A stretch of DNA of 47,881 bases, taken from assembly GCA_027487695.1 (NCBI GenBank), contig JAIYDB010000044.1:1-47881 (forward strand), in the 5' to 3' direction. Within the stretch, counting starts at the first letter, position 1. Each line of letters begins with the position of its first letter. The DNA comes from Cytophagaceae bacterium. GTDB taxonomy: Bacteria; Bacteroidota; Bacteroidia; Cytophagales; Flexibacteraceae. The notes below the pieces were generated by a model. It made no database searches. It was given only the letters and a program-made list of their open reading frames with translations, and had not been told where the DNA came from. The translations under genes were made by a program, and so were the position numbers. Shown here piece after piece: positions 16,938 through 25,489 of this stretch.

Positions 16938-17786
16938 ATGATCAAAAGAATACTATTGCTTTTAAGCCTTTCTGTGGCTTTTTTTAGCTGTAATGACGAT
17001 AACGACGACGTTAAAGGTACCCCTACTCCAACCCCATTACCAGATACCTGCTTGCTATCAAGTTTAAATACAGGTATACCAGCAAGTTCAATTAATCTTG
17101 TTTACGATTCTGTAACCTACTTGCCTATTTCTGGAAACATTGGCACTTCTTCAAGGATTACTTACGAATACAACAACACAAATTACAAGTTAATCTCTCA
17201 GTCAACTCAAGGAGGTACCGATACAACTTCAATAATCAATATAACTGTTGATGCAGATAAAAAGGCACTTGTATTAAGCGCTAAAACACTAAACCAAGGC
17301 AATATCTTTGTTTATAGTACACAAACCCTAAGCTATAACCCTGATAAGACCTTAAAAGGTATCTCAACTTTCTCATACAGAAAGAGTGTACTTGGTGGCG
17401 CTCCTTTAGATAGCAGCTATAGCGAGGAGAAAATTTACTGGACTAACGGAAACCTAACTACCGATTCAGTTTTCACCATCTTGGATAAAGGCACGCCGCA
17501 AGAAACTAAAGTGCTTTCATTCATTAGAAGATGGGAGTTTGGTACTCAGGTAGATATTAAGGGAGTTTCTGAGTGGTTAATCAATACTACTTACATTGCA
17601 AAGCTGTTTGGCGAGCGTTCTAAGAACTTAGCCACTAAGATTATTACCCAAACGCCTACTGGCTCCACGACAGAAGTAAGGTTAAGCTTTTTGCTGAATG
17701 CTAATAAATGGCCTACTAATGTTACCCTTTCAGGAGCGCAAACTGGTGGTGCAGCTTATTCGTATACTTGCTACAAGCGTAAATAA
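16938..17786 (+). CDS. Putative surface lipoprotein, 282 aa
   Basis: I place the start at ATG 16938 rather than the upstream frame start at 16884, because the lipoprotein signal MIKRILLLLSLSVAFFSC begins there and gives the anchored Cys at residue 18. The acidic stretch NDDNDD right after the Cys resembles the lipoprotein export signal that sends Bacteroidota lipoproteins to the cell surface (known mainly from Capnocytophaga and Bacteroides). The rest is beta-rich with repeated YxYN/TYEYNN-type strands and no family I can name. A terminator follows at 17809-17835. Confidence 0.8.
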   Translation: MIKRILLLLSLSVAFFSCNDDNDDVKGTPTPTPLPDTCLLSSLNTGIPASSINLVYDSVTYLPISGNIGTSSRITYEYNNTNYKLISQSTQGGTDTTSIINITVDADKKALVLSAKTLNQGNIFVYSTQTLSYNPDKTLKGISTFSYRKSVLGGAPLDSSYSEEKIYWTNGNLTTDSVFTILDKGTPQETKVLSFIRRWEFGTQVDIKGVSEWLINTTYIAKLFGERSKNLATKIITQTPTGSTTEVRLSFLLNANKWPTNVTLSGAQTGGAAYSYTCYKRK

Positions 17787-18128
17787 AACTTGCCCTAACC
17801 CACAAAGAAAAATCCTCCTGAATAAGGAGGATTTTCTTCCATTTTCACCTACCACAATAGTACCTTATAATCTTACTCAACCATAAGATAAGTACTATTA
17901 ATTTTTTGCTCTTTTTTGAGCTATTATTTGTTATTATTCTTACCTAACCCAGTGGCTTAGCTTCAGTTGTTGTAGCTTTTAGGCTTACAATACCTTCACC
18001 TTGCATGGCAAAGGTAAAACAGGAAATCTGAACAAACAAGAAACACCACACAAAAATTTTTATTAAAGTTTTAAAGACAGAATATTATTCTGTATTTAAG
18101 ATAATATCAAAATTTTAGAGAGATAGCC
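17787..18128. other. Gene-free stretch with a terminator and an imperfect inverted repeat
   Basis: After the terminator at 17809-17835 there is an imperfect inverted repeat (AATAGTAC at 17856-17863 against GTACTATT at 17892-17899, extended inward by CTTAT/ATAAG-type pairing). A small GCTC-T6-GAGC hairpin follows at 17908-17921. The remainder is AT-rich and holds no reading frame I believe. Confidence 0.6.
17809..17835 (+). terminator. Rho-independent terminator after the lipoprotein gene
   Basis: An 11-bp perfect stem (17809-17819 with 17825-17835, loop GAATA) ends in TTTT and a pyrimidine-rich tail, 22 bp after the stop codon. Confidence 0.85.
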
Positions 18129-18821
18129 TTAAACTCTTTCTGCTTTTAAGTAGGCGTTTATTAACTCAGTTGCTATTGAGTTATACGTTGTTCCCACATT
18201 ATTAATATGGTTAAGCATAAATACCGACTCGGTATTATTTCCACCGACACTAGTAAGCTGAACTGCTATATTATCGGTAGCATGTAAAAATGGTTTTTCA
18301 CCATAAAAAGTAAGTACATACCTAGCATTCAGCAACTGCGCAATAGAGGTACCAATGGCACAATTACCGTTCTGCACTACAGTTACAGGAGCAAAGGTTA
18401 CACCCTTGGGCTCTAGTTTTTTCCTAAAGGTTTGAAGTAGGTTTATGCTATGGTTATGAATGGCACTCGCATTCAAATAATCGGTAACTACCAAGGCAAT
18501 ATCTGAAGGGGTAGCACCTAAATCTGCCAAATAGTCTCTGCTTTCAGTATGTAGTTGCTTCCCTAGGTTAGGATTTGCTAGCATACGGTCCTTTGATTCG
18601 GCTTTGCTAAAAAGCTCTAAGCCATCCCAACCAGCAGTATGTAAATCAGATTCAATTTTATTGAAAACCAATGGCTGATACACTCTTTCCCAATAAACAT
18701 TGTTAATAAGTGCCACCGGTAAATTAGGCAAGTGGTTCCCGTTGTTCAAACCATTTTTTACAATGATTCTAGAAACGTGGTGTTGCCTTAGTATGGCCCA
18801 ATTATCAGCTTGCCTATTCAC
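18129..18821 (-). CDS. Orphan, diverged EutC-like protein (ethanolamine ammonia-lyase small-subunit family)
   Basis: The 230-aa product aligns along its whole length with EutC: DNWAILRQHHVSRIIVKNG corresponds to the N-terminal LR...ARIxxGRAG region, NPNLGKQLHTES to PDLGRxLxxxS, DIALVVTDYLNASAI to the DGLS strand, and LNARYVLTFYGEKPF to LxAxxVVxLxGERPG. Many positions that are nearly invariant in EutC are changed: GRAG reads KNGL, DGLS reads DYLN, GERPGL reads GEKPFL, and the RNCISNI block is lost. No eutB is beside it. The start is GTG; an in-frame ATG (18885-18887) lies 22 codons upstream but is cut off by a TGA at 18837-18839. It may be a repurposed paralog or an early pseudogene; the remaining 230 codons are uninterrupted. 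Confidence 0.75.
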   Translation of the reverse strand: MNRQADNWAILRQHHVSRIIVKNGLNNGNHLPNLPVALINNVYWERVYQPLVFNKIESDLHTAGWDGLELFSKAESKDRMLANPNLGKQLHTESRDYLADLGATPSDIALVVTDYLNASAIHNHSINLLQTFRKKLEPKGVTFAPVTVVQNGNCAIGTSIAQLLNARYVLTFYGEKPFLHATDNIAVQLTSVGGNNTESVFMLNHINNVGTTYNSIATELINAYLKAERV

Positions 18822-18942
18822 AATATTCGGGAGGTATCAGTAGGAGTTAATAAGGCTTTCCAAACGCCATAACTCTTGTGCTTTCATAGCCAATACATAA
18901 CCCAATACGCTAGTCTATTGTTTTTACAATAAACTCAAAAGG

Positions 18943-18981
18943 CAAAAAAAAACCGCCTAGCCATGGAATTTGCTAGTCGGT
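18943..18981 (-). terminator. Rho-independent terminator of the polyacidic protein gene
   Basis: Bases 18952-18961 pair with 18972-18981 (10 bp, one mismatch, 10-base loop). On the minus strand a run of about nine T residues follows directly. Confidence 0.85.
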
Positions 18982-19052
18982 ATCACAGATTCAATCTGGA
19001 TTTACAGGTTTATGAATTAACGAATTTTAAATTTAAGGAAGATGTTGACCGA

Positions 19053-19289
19053 CTATAAATCGTCGTCTTCATCATCTTCTTCTAATTCTTCTTCGTCAAA
19101 TTCATCGAAATCAGCGTCTTCGAATTCCTCGTCAAGGTCAAGTTCATCGAATTCTTCCAAATCGTCCAGATCGTCTTCGTCTAAACCTTCTTCGGCGTCG
19201 AAGTCGTCATCCTCATCAGCTAAATCGTCATCTTCGTCGATGCCCATATTTAGCTTTAGTTCTTCAAGTTCCTCAAGTTGGAAAGCCAT
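19053..19289 (-). CDS. Small polyacidic protein, 78 aa
   Basis: The first ATG is at 19287-19289 (MAFQLEELEEL...); a TTG four codons upstream (19301) is possible. Of 78 residues, 48 are Asp or Glu, with a single Lys and no Arg or His. Leu and Phe recur every three to four residues (for example DLDDLEEFDELDLDEEF), so the chain has hydrophobic spacing and is not just a charged tail. It has a strong-looking promoter at 19344-19372 and its own terminator, which argues for a real, separately transcribed gene. Function unknown. A nucleic-acid mimic, a partner of a basic protein, or a metal/cation binder are all open. The opposite strand reads as a serine-rich frame that is only the antisense of this one. 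Confidence 0.8.
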   Translation of the reverse strand: MAFQLEELEELKLNMGIDEDDDLADEDDDFDAEEGLDEDDLDDLEEFDELDLDEEFEDADFDEFDEEELEEDDEDDDL

Positions 19290-19343
19290 ATTGAACAGCA
19301 ATTAAATAGTGATACGGTGTGGTTGAGTGTTTTATTAAGCAAT

Positions 19344-19372
19344 GCAAAGGTAGTGTTTGCTTTCTAAGCCAA
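19344..19372 (-). promoter_or_regulatory. Promoter of the polyacidic protein gene
   Basis: On the minus strand: TTG (19370-19372), 17-bp spacer, then TACCTTTGC (19344-19352), a full match to the Bacteroidota consensus TTG-N17-23-TAnnTTTG. The leader to the ATG would be roughly 45-50 bases. Confidence 0.7.
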
Positions 19373-19418
19373 AAATAGGCTTTAAATAAAGATACACGCC
19401 TTTTTTCTGAAAATAATC

Positions 19419-19805
19419 TTAATTCTGAAGGTCGGCTATGCAGCTAATTTCAACGTTTGCACCCTTAGGTAAAGCTACAACTTGCACAGTTTCACGAGCT
19501 GGCGCCAAAGTACCGCTAAAATATTCGCCATAAATAGCATTCACCTTTTCGAAATTACCTAGGTCAGTCAAGAAGATGGTAGTTTTAACAATAGCACCAA
19601 AATTCACCCCGGCAGCCTCTAAAATAGCGCCCATGTTTTTCATTACTTGGTGGGTTTCTGCTTCAATGGTATCTTGTACCATAGTGCCAGTTGCAGCATT
19701 TAAAGCAATTTGACCGCTTACAAATACCAAACCGTTGGCCTTAATTGCATGGCTGTAAGGACCTATTGGTTGTGGTGCGCCTGCGGCAAGAACTAAATCT
19801 TTCAT
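19419..19805 (-). CDS. ridA: RidA family 2-iminobutanoate/2-iminopropanoate deaminase
   Basis: A 128-aa cytoplasmic trimer-forming enzyme that hydrolyses reactive enamine/imine intermediates released by PLP enzymes. Key residues of the active RidA subgroup are present: Y17 (GPYSHA), R104 (PARETVQV) and E119 (VEISCIAD). The N-terminal APQPIGPYSHA and central GVNFGAIVKTTIFLTDL stretches are typical. Length is exactly that of the family. It is divergent from ettA with 117 bp between the two starts. Confidence 0.93.
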   Translation of the reverse strand: MKDLVLAAGAPQPIGPYSHAIKANGLVFVSGQIALNAATGTMVQDTIEAETHQVMKNMGAILEAAGVNFGAIVKTTIFLTDLGNFEKVNAIYGEYFSGTLAPARETVQVVALPKGANVEISCIADLQN

Positions 19806-19922
19806 ATTAGATGTATTGGTTTTAGGTGTTAGCGACTACAAGTAAAGGCTGTTCTAGCAACTTTTACAAGTACATACAAGTTTTTAATTCATATTTGTGC
19901 AAATAAACTGAAATAGCCATTA

Positions 19923-21593
19923 ATGAGTAGCGAAACAATCATATTCTCTATGGCGGGGGTAAACAAAATTATCCCCCCCAAAAAGCAGATTCTTAAAAAT
20001 ATATACCTCAGCTTCTTTTACGGAGCCAAGATAGGTGTTCTAGGCTTAAATGGTGCTGGTAAAAGTACAGTTTTACGCATTATTGCTGGCGTAGATAAAG
20101 ATTACCAAGGCGAAGTAGTTTGGAGCCCAGGCTACACAGTAGGTTATTTAGAGCAAGAGCCTAAATTAGACCCTAACAAAACAGTACGCGAAGTAGTTGA
20201 AGAAGGCGTTCAGCATATTGTTGATTTGTTGAAAGAGTTCGACGAAATCAACGAAAAATTTGCCGAACCAATGGACGATGATGAGATGAATAAACTCATT
20301 GAACGCCAAGGGGACGTGCAAGAAAAGCTAGATCACCTTAACGCTTGGGAACTTGACAGCCGTTTAGAGCGTGCTATGGATGCTTTGCGTTGCCCAGAAT
20401 CAGATACTTCTATATCGGTTCTTAGTGGTGGAGAAAAGCGTAGAGTAGCCCTTTGTCGTCTGTTATTACAAGAACCAGATGTATTGTTGTTAGATGAACC
20501 TACTAACCACTTAGATGCCGAAAGCGTGCATTGGTTAGAGCAATACTTAAATCAATATAAGGGTACTGTAATTGCAGTAACCCACGATAGGTATTTCCTA
20601 GATAACGTAGCTGGTTGGATTCTGGAACTTGACCGTGGCGAAGGTATTCCGTGGAAAGGAAATTACAGCAGCTGGTTAGATCAGAAAGCGAAGCGTTTAG
20701 CACAGGAAGAAAAATCTGAAACTAAGCGTATGAAAACCCTTGAGCGCGAGCTTGAGTGGGTACGCATGGCACCAAAAGCAAGACAAGCCAAGAGCAAAGC
20801 CCGTTTGGCCAACTACGATAAAATGTTGGGCGAAGAAGGCAGACAGCGTGAAGAAAAGCTGGAACTATTTATCCCTCCGGGCCCAAGATTAGGTACAAAA
20901 GTTATTGAAGCAGAAGGCGTAAGTAAAGCCTTTGGCGATAAGGTACTTTATGAAAACCTTACTTTTAGCTTACCGCAAGGTGGTATTGTAGGTATTATCG
21001 GACCTAATGGTGCTGGTAAAACCACCCTATTCAAATTGATTACTGGTCAGTTAGAGGCTGATAATGGTACTTTTACTGTAGGCGAAACCGTGAAAATTAC
21101 CTACGTAGATCAGGAACATACTGCCTTACAAGCCGAGAAAACCATCTATGAACTACTTAGCGGTGGTACAGATTTAATGATGCTCGGTGGCAAGCAGGTA
21201 AACTCTCGTGCTTATGTAAGTCGCTACAACTTTAATGGTGCAGACCAGGAAAAGAAAATTGGCAACCTAAGTGGCGGCGAACGCAACCGTGTTCACCTTG
21301 CCTTAGCCTTGAAAGATGGTGGTAACCTATTACTACTAGATGAACCAACTAACGATTTGGATGTAAATACACTTCGTGCCTTGGAAGAAGCTTTAGAAAA
21401 CTTTGGAGGTTGCGCCGTAGTAATTAGTCACGACCGTTGGTTCTTAGATAGAATTGCTACCCACATATTGGCATTTGAAGGCGATAGCCAAGTTTATTTC
21501 TTTGAAGGTAACTATTCAGATTATGAAGAAAACCGCAAGAAACGCTTGGGCGATGAAACCCCAACGCGTATCAAATTCAAAAAAATAGTTTAA
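19923..21593 (+). CDS. ettA: ABC-F protein EttA, energy-dependent translational throttle
   Basis: A ribosome-associated ATPase with two ABC domains in one chain and no membrane part. The first Walker A is GLNGAGKST (41-49) and the first signature [12 protein letters not shown]; the second domain has GPNGAGKTT and [13 protein letters not shown]. The N-terminal sequence ([25 protein letters not shown], in pieces) and the 556-aa length match E. coli EttA (555 aa) rather than Uup or YheS. The linker between domains contains the charged helix typical of the P-site tRNA interaction motif ([15 protein letters not shown]). It is the first gene of a plus-strand run reaching 25406. Confidence 0.94.
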   Translation: MSSETIIFSMAGVNKIIPPKKQILKNIYLSFFYGAKIGVLGLNGAGKSTVLRIIAGVDKDYQGEVVWSPGYTVGYLEQEPKLDPNKTVREVVEEGVQHIVDLLKEFDEINEKFAEPMDDDEMNKLIERQGDVQEKLDHLNAWELDSRLERAMDALRCPESDTSISVLSGGEKRRVALCRLLLQEPDVLLLDEPTNHLDAESVHWLEQYLNQYKGTVIAVTHDRYFLDNVAGWILELDRGEGIPWKGNYSSWLDQKAKRLAQEEKSETKRMKTLERELEWVRMAPKARQAKSKARLANYDKMLGEEGRQREEKLELFIPPGPRLGTKVIEAEGVSKAFGDKVLYENLTFSLPQGGIVGIIGPNGAGKTTLFKLITGQLEADNGTFTVGETVKITYVDQEHTALQAEKTIYELLSGGTDLMMLGGKQVNSRAYVSRYNFNGADQEKKIGNLSGGERNRVHLALALKDGGNLLLLDEPTNDLDVNTLRALEEALENFGGCAVVISHDRWFLDRIATHILAFEGDSQVYFFEGNYSDYEENRKKRLGDETPTRIKFKKIV

Positions 21594-21621
21594 TTTTATA
21601 CTGCTAACTACTCCCGCAACC

Positions 21622-22392
21622 GTGAAAATAATCTGGATAATTAGTTTCTTAATGGGCAGCACTGCGTTGTTTGCCCAAAATTTGCCGCCAAAGCCTAGTC
21701 TTTTTCCATTTCTGAAAAAGCCTTCGCCTACTTACATTAAAAGCCAAAAACAGGTACTAGATAAGTTCAATTCAGATTCCTTGAATTATTCCTATCAGAT
21801 TTCGTACTTCTTTCCTGAGCAAAATGTAAAGTTAGTAGTGGCATCTAGCTTAGAATCTGAACTTACCGGACTTACCATTTTCAAAAATGGCACGGTTGTG
21901 GGAAACCAAACCTATAAGTTTTTAAGCCAAAATATTGATTGTCCGGAATTTGCCGAAGCTGCCGATTTGAATGGCGATGGTAATATGGACTATATTGTTA
22001 GGCTAAAAAACCACAACGGTAGCGAACTTGCCCAGCAAGTACATACCAACTTCTATATTATTCAGAAGCCGGAAAGGAATACCTTCTTTGTAAGCATTGT
22101 AGGTTCGTTCTTCCCTTGGAAAGAGTACGACTTGAATGCCGATGGTAAATACGAAGCTATTAATGTTGACTTAGTTGGCATTGCAGGTAAAAATGCTTTC
22201 AACCTTAATGTATTCTCCTTCAATCCAGAGAAAAATAATTGGACCAACGTAGGTAAAGAATTAGGCTACCCTAAATTCTTTAAATACACCCCAGAAAAGG
22301 GAGTTTGGCCTGTTAAAAAGCAAAAAGTAAGGAAAGCTACTGTACCATTTTACCGAACTACTTTGCCATTTGTTAGCTTCAGAGAAAAATAA
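21622..22392 (+). CDS. Secreted protein with calcium-loop motifs, 256 aa
   Basis: Starts with GTG at 21622 (28 bases after ettA), giving signal peptide MKIIWIISFLMGSTALFAQ. Two loops, DLNGDGNMDYIV and DLNADGKYEAI, match the calcium-binding pattern DxNxDG seen in FG-GAP/VCBS-type and dockerin-like repeats, spaced about 60 residues apart. The rest is beta-rich with no family I can name. It is probably a periplasmic or surface protein, binding calcium by inference from the loops. Confidence 0.75.
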   Translation: MKIIWIISFLMGSTALFAQNLPPKPSLFPFLKKPSPTYIKSQKQVLDKFNSDSLNYSYQISYFFPEQNVKLVVASSLESELTGLTIFKNGTVVGNQTYKFLSQNIDCPEFAEAADLNGDGNMDYIVRLKNHNGSELAQQVHTNFYIIQKPERNTFFVSIVGSFFPWKEYDLNADGKYEAINVDLVGIAGKNAFNLNVFSFNPEKNNWTNVGKELGYPKFFKYTPEKGVWPVKKQKVRKATVPFYRTTLPFVSFREK

Positions 22393-22458
22393 TAATTGTA
22401 AATCAGAAGCTTAATCAAGATTTTTGCCCCTTAATCAATTTGCCATAAGGCATTCTGA

Positions 22459-23496
22459 ATGCAGCAACTACAAGAATTTAAACAACTCATAAACGGTTCG
22501 CCCTTAAAAGTTGTAATTACTACGCACCATAAGCCCGATGCCGATGCCTTGGGCTCGTCTTTGGCATTATACAATTATTTAATAGCTAAAGGTCACGATG
22601 CCAAGGTGATAGCCCCTACAGATTATCCGCGTTTTCTGAATTGGATGAAAGGGCAAGCCGATGTTTTGGTGTTTAACGAAGAAAAACAAACAGCACATTG
22701 CACTGCTTTAATAGCTGAAGCCGATCTTATTTGCTGTCTTGATTTTAGTGCCCTTTCTAGAATAAATGAAATGGGCCCATTTGTGGCTGAAAGTAAGGCA
22801 GTTAAACTACTGGTTGACCATCACTTAAATCCTGAAAACTTTGCTCAGTACGAGCTTTGGGATAGTAAAGCAGCAGCGACTTGCGAACTAATTTACGACC
22901 TTATAGTAATGCTTGGCGATGAAGCCCTCATTGATAAGGAAATTGCGGAATGCATTTATGCAGGCATTATGACCGATACGGGTAGCTTTAGGCACCCTGT
23001 AACTTCTGCCAAAGTACACAGGACTATTGCTGGGCTTATTGAGCGCGGTGCCGATAATAGCCGCGTACATAAACTAGTTTACGATAATAATAACGAAGCT
23101 AGGCTTAGGATGCTAGGCTATATATTGCTTAATCGTCTTGTTGTACTAAAGGAATACGCCACCGCCTACATTGCCATTACTAAAGATGAGTTAAAGGAGT
23201 TTAATTCAATGACTGGCGATACCGAAGGCTTTGTAAACTATGCCCTTTCAATTGAAGGAATAGTTTTAGCAGCGTTAATTATAGATAGAACAGAAGCCGT
23301 TAAAATATCGTTCAGAAGTACAGGCAGCTTTTCAGTAAATAAATTTGCACGAAACCACTTTAACGGTGGCGGACACGAAAACGCTAGCGGAGGCCGTTCA
23401 GACCTTAGTTTAGATGAAACAGTAGCCAAGTTTTTGGCATTATTACCTACCTACCAAGAAGAACTTTTACACGTAAGCGAGCAGCTAAACAATTAA
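22459..23496 (+). CDS. nrnA: DHH-DHHA1 phosphoesterase (NrnA-like oligoribonuclease / pAp phosphatase)
   Basis: Degrades very short RNA oligomers and dephosphorylates 3'-phosphoadenosine 5'-phosphate in NrnA relatives. The DHH domain shows HHKPDADALGSS near the N-terminus, CCLDFSALSR, the VDHH motif in LLVDHHLNP, and GIMTDTGSFRHP. The DHHA1 domain ends with GGGHENASGG, which binds the substrate. Length 345 aa is usual. The substrate choice (nanoRNA, pAp, or cyclic dinucleotide breakdown products) cannot be fixed from sequence. Confidence 0.9.
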   Translation: MQQLQEFKQLINGSPLKVVITTHHKPDADALGSSLALYNYLIAKGHDAKVIAPTDYPRFLNWMKGQADVLVFNEEKQTAHCTALIAEADLICCLDFSALSRINEMGPFVAESKAVKLLVDHHLNPENFAQYELWDSKAAATCELIYDLIVMLGDEALIDKEIAECIYAGIMTDTGSFRHPVTSAKVHRTIAGLIERGADNSRVHKLVYDNNNEARLRMLGYILLNRLVVLKEYATAYIAITKDELKEFNSMTGDTEGFVNYALSIEGIVLAALIIDRTEAVKISFRSTGSFSVNKFARNHFNGGGHENASGGRSDLSLDETVAKFLALLPTYQEELLHVSEQLNN

Positions 23497-23515
23497 TGCT
23501 TGCCACATTGCTCTT

Positions 23516-24454
23516 ATGAAAAAGATTACTCTATTATTGTTTGCAGTTGCCTTATCGGTACAAGTAATGGCGCAAACTCAGCCTGCGAAAAAAGCAGGAC
23601 CAGCAAAGGCTAAAACCTCAACTACAAAAGGTAAAGCCACCAAAGGTGCTCCTGCTACTAAACCTAGCAAACCACTACCTTATAAAAACATAAGCACTTT
23701 GCCTGGCTTTGGTGTGTATAAAGTAGTTGAAGGTACTGGCGAACAAATTGTGGCTGGTAGCAATGCCGAAATACACATGGATATTGTGAACTACAAAGAC
23801 TCTTTGTTAGGCAGCAGCCGTCAAATGGGTAAGCCTTTTTCATTCAAAGTTAATCCTGCTAAATCGGCCTATGCATTAGAAAATGCATTGCTCATGATGC
23901 GTGTGGGCGATAGTGCACTTGTAAAAATTAGCTCAGATAAGTATTTCGCAGAAAATGGCGGAGAACAAAACCGTCCTCCTTTTATTCCAAAAGGAACCGA
24001 TATTACCTACAAAGTAAAAATTTACTCAATTGTTGATATGAACAAACTAGCCAAAGAAAACGAAGCTAAAGTTGAAGCCTTTATCAATGAGCGTAAGCTT
24101 ACTACTACCAAGTACGATAACGGTTTAAGAGTAGCTATCTTAAGAGAAGGTACTGGCGAATTCCCTAAAAATGGCGATAACGTAACAGTTCACTACCGCG
24201 GTACACTATTAGATGGCACTCCGTTCGATGCTTCTTACGATAGAAACCAGCCTTTCACCTTTAAAGTAGGTAGCCGTCAAGTGATTATGGGATGGGAAGA
24301 AGGTATCCCTAAGATTAAAGTAGGTGGCAAGGGTATTCTTATCATCCCTTCAGAATTAGGCTATGGCGAACGTGGCGCAGGTGGTAGCATCCCTCCAAAC
24401 GCAACTTTGGTATTTGAAGTAGAAGTACTAGAAACCAAACCTGCCGATAAATAA
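23516..24454 (+). CDS. Secreted FKBP-type peptidyl-prolyl isomerase, two domains
   Basis: Signal peptide (MKKITLLLFAVALSVQVMAQ), then a Lys/Ala/Thr-rich linker (residues about 21-55) and two FKBP-like domains. The N-terminal one (about 58-172) is degenerate; the C-terminal one (about 205-307) is canonical, with VTVHYRGTLLDGTPFDASY, VIMGWEEGIPKIKVGGKG and IPSELGYGERGAGGSIPPN. It speeds prolyl isomerisation in folding envelope proteins. It is followed 52 bp later by a paralog with the same two-domain plan, so the pair arose by tandem duplication. Confidence 0.92.
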   Translation: MKKITLLLFAVALSVQVMAQTQPAKKAGPAKAKTSTTKGKATKGAPATKPSKPLPYKNISTLPGFGVYKVVEGTGEQIVAGSNAEIHMDIVNYKDSLLGSSRQMGKPFSFKVNPAKSAYALENALLMMRVGDSALVKISSDKYFAENGGEQNRPPFIPKGTDITYKVKIYSIVDMNKLAKENEAKVEAFINERKLTTTKYDNGLRVAILREGTGEFPKNGDNVTVHYRGTLLDGTPFDASYDRNQPFTFKVGSRQVIMGWEEGIPKIKVGGKGILIIPSELGYGERGAGGSIPPNATLVFEVEVLETKPADK

Positions 24455-24506
24455 GCCCTATTCAAGTTTTCAAAACCGTAATTTAAGTTCAGTAAATTCT
24501 ATAACT

Positions 24507-25406
24507 ATGTATAAATCAATAACCCTAGGTCTTGTTGTTTCCCTAGGTTTGCTTACTGCCTGTAACAAAGAAGGCAGTATGGAAAAATTAAAGTCAGGTT
24601 CAGAGTACAAAATTGTTGAAACTAAAGGCAACCCAAAGGCCGATACTTCAAAGTTTGTTGAGTTCCACCTTTCTATGTTCAATGAGAAAGACAGCCTTTT
24701 AGGTAGTTCGTTCAAGATGCAAAACGGCAAGCCGTTTTCTATGAAGGTGCCTGCTGCTCCTCAAAAGTTTTCTATTGAAGAAGCACTTACGCTAATGGGC
24801 GAAGGCGATAGCTTACAATTATTTGTGCCTACCGATAGTATTTTCAAAGGATTTATGGAAACCCAGCGTCCTGAGTTTTTACCTAAAGGCACAAAGCTAA
24901 AGTTCCATTTCCGTATGCTTAAGGTTACAACCTTGGCTGAAATCAATAAGAAGCACGAAGCCGAAATTGATGAATACGCTAAGAAAAAGAACTTGGCTGT
25001 AACTAAAACTGCTTCAGGTTTACGCTATATTGTAACCAAGCCTCATACAGGTGAATTATTGAAAGATGGCGATTCTGTTGCGGTACACTATACTGGTAAA
25101 TTATTGAACGACGAACCATTTGATAGTAGTCTTCCTAAAGGTGCTCCATTCGAACTAGTGGTTTCAGAAACTCCTGTAATTGCAGCGTGGCCAGAGGCTT
25201 TAAAGCTAACTGGTATGGGTGGCAAAATCACAATTCTAGTACCTTATTACCTAGGTTATGGCGATAGACCAAGTGGTCCTATTCCTGCCTTCGGCGCTAT
25301 GGTATTTGATATGGAAATTATGAAAGTAAAGGCTAATGCCGCTAAACCTGCTACTCAGTCTTCAAATAAGCAAGCAGCTGAGGCAGCGGTAACTGAGATT
25401 AAGTAA
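24507..25406 (+). CDS. FKBP-type peptidyl-prolyl isomerase lipoprotein, two domains
   Basis: A lipoprotein (MYKSITLGLVVSLGLLTAC, anchored Cys19) paralogous to the gene before it. The N-terminal domain (about 31-147) again is FKBP-like but degenerate; it shares the EKDSLLGSSFKM / YKDSLLGSSRQM block with its neighbour. The C-terminal domain (about 165-276) keeps VAVHYTGKLLNDEPFDSS and PYYLGYGDR. The core VIxGWEEG reads VIAAWPEA, and the GAGGSIPPN loop is shortened to PSGPIPAF, so catalytic strength may be reduced. It sits at the inner face of the outer membrane or on the surface. A strong terminator follows. Confidence 0.9.
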   Translation: MYKSITLGLVVSLGLLTACNKEGSMEKLKSGSEYKIVETKGNPKADTSKFVEFHLSMFNEKDSLLGSSFKMQNGKPFSMKVPAAPQKFSIEEALTLMGEGDSLQLFVPTDSIFKGFMETQRPEFLPKGTKLKFHFRMLKVTTLAEINKKHEAEIDEYAKKKNLAVTKTASGLRYIVTKPHTGELLKDGDSVAVHYTGKLLNDEPFDSSLPKGAPFELVVSETPVIAAWPEALKLTGMGGKITILVPYYLGYGDRPSGPIPAFGAMVFDMEIMKVKANAAKPATQSSNKQAAEAAVTEIK

Positions 25407-25427
25407 TATCTATTAGTTCCTTATCAG

Positions 25428-25458
25428 AAAGCCCTTAGAACAAAGTTCTAAGGGCTTT
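25428..25458. terminator. Terminator between convergent genes
   Basis: A 14-bp perfect stem (25428-25441 with 25445-25458, loop AAA) with T-runs on the plus side and A-runs on the other, between the FKBP gene and the SRPBCC gene. It could serve both strands. Confidence 0.9.
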
Positions 25459-25489
25459 TTAGTTGAATATCGTGTAGGTTAACCTCTAA

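Noticed and set aside
19042-19305. Serine-rich open frame of 87 residues on the plus strand
   Set aside because: It is the exact antisense of the polyacidic gene: GAT/GAA/GAC codons read backwards as TCN/TTC. The promoter and terminator both belong to the minus strand.
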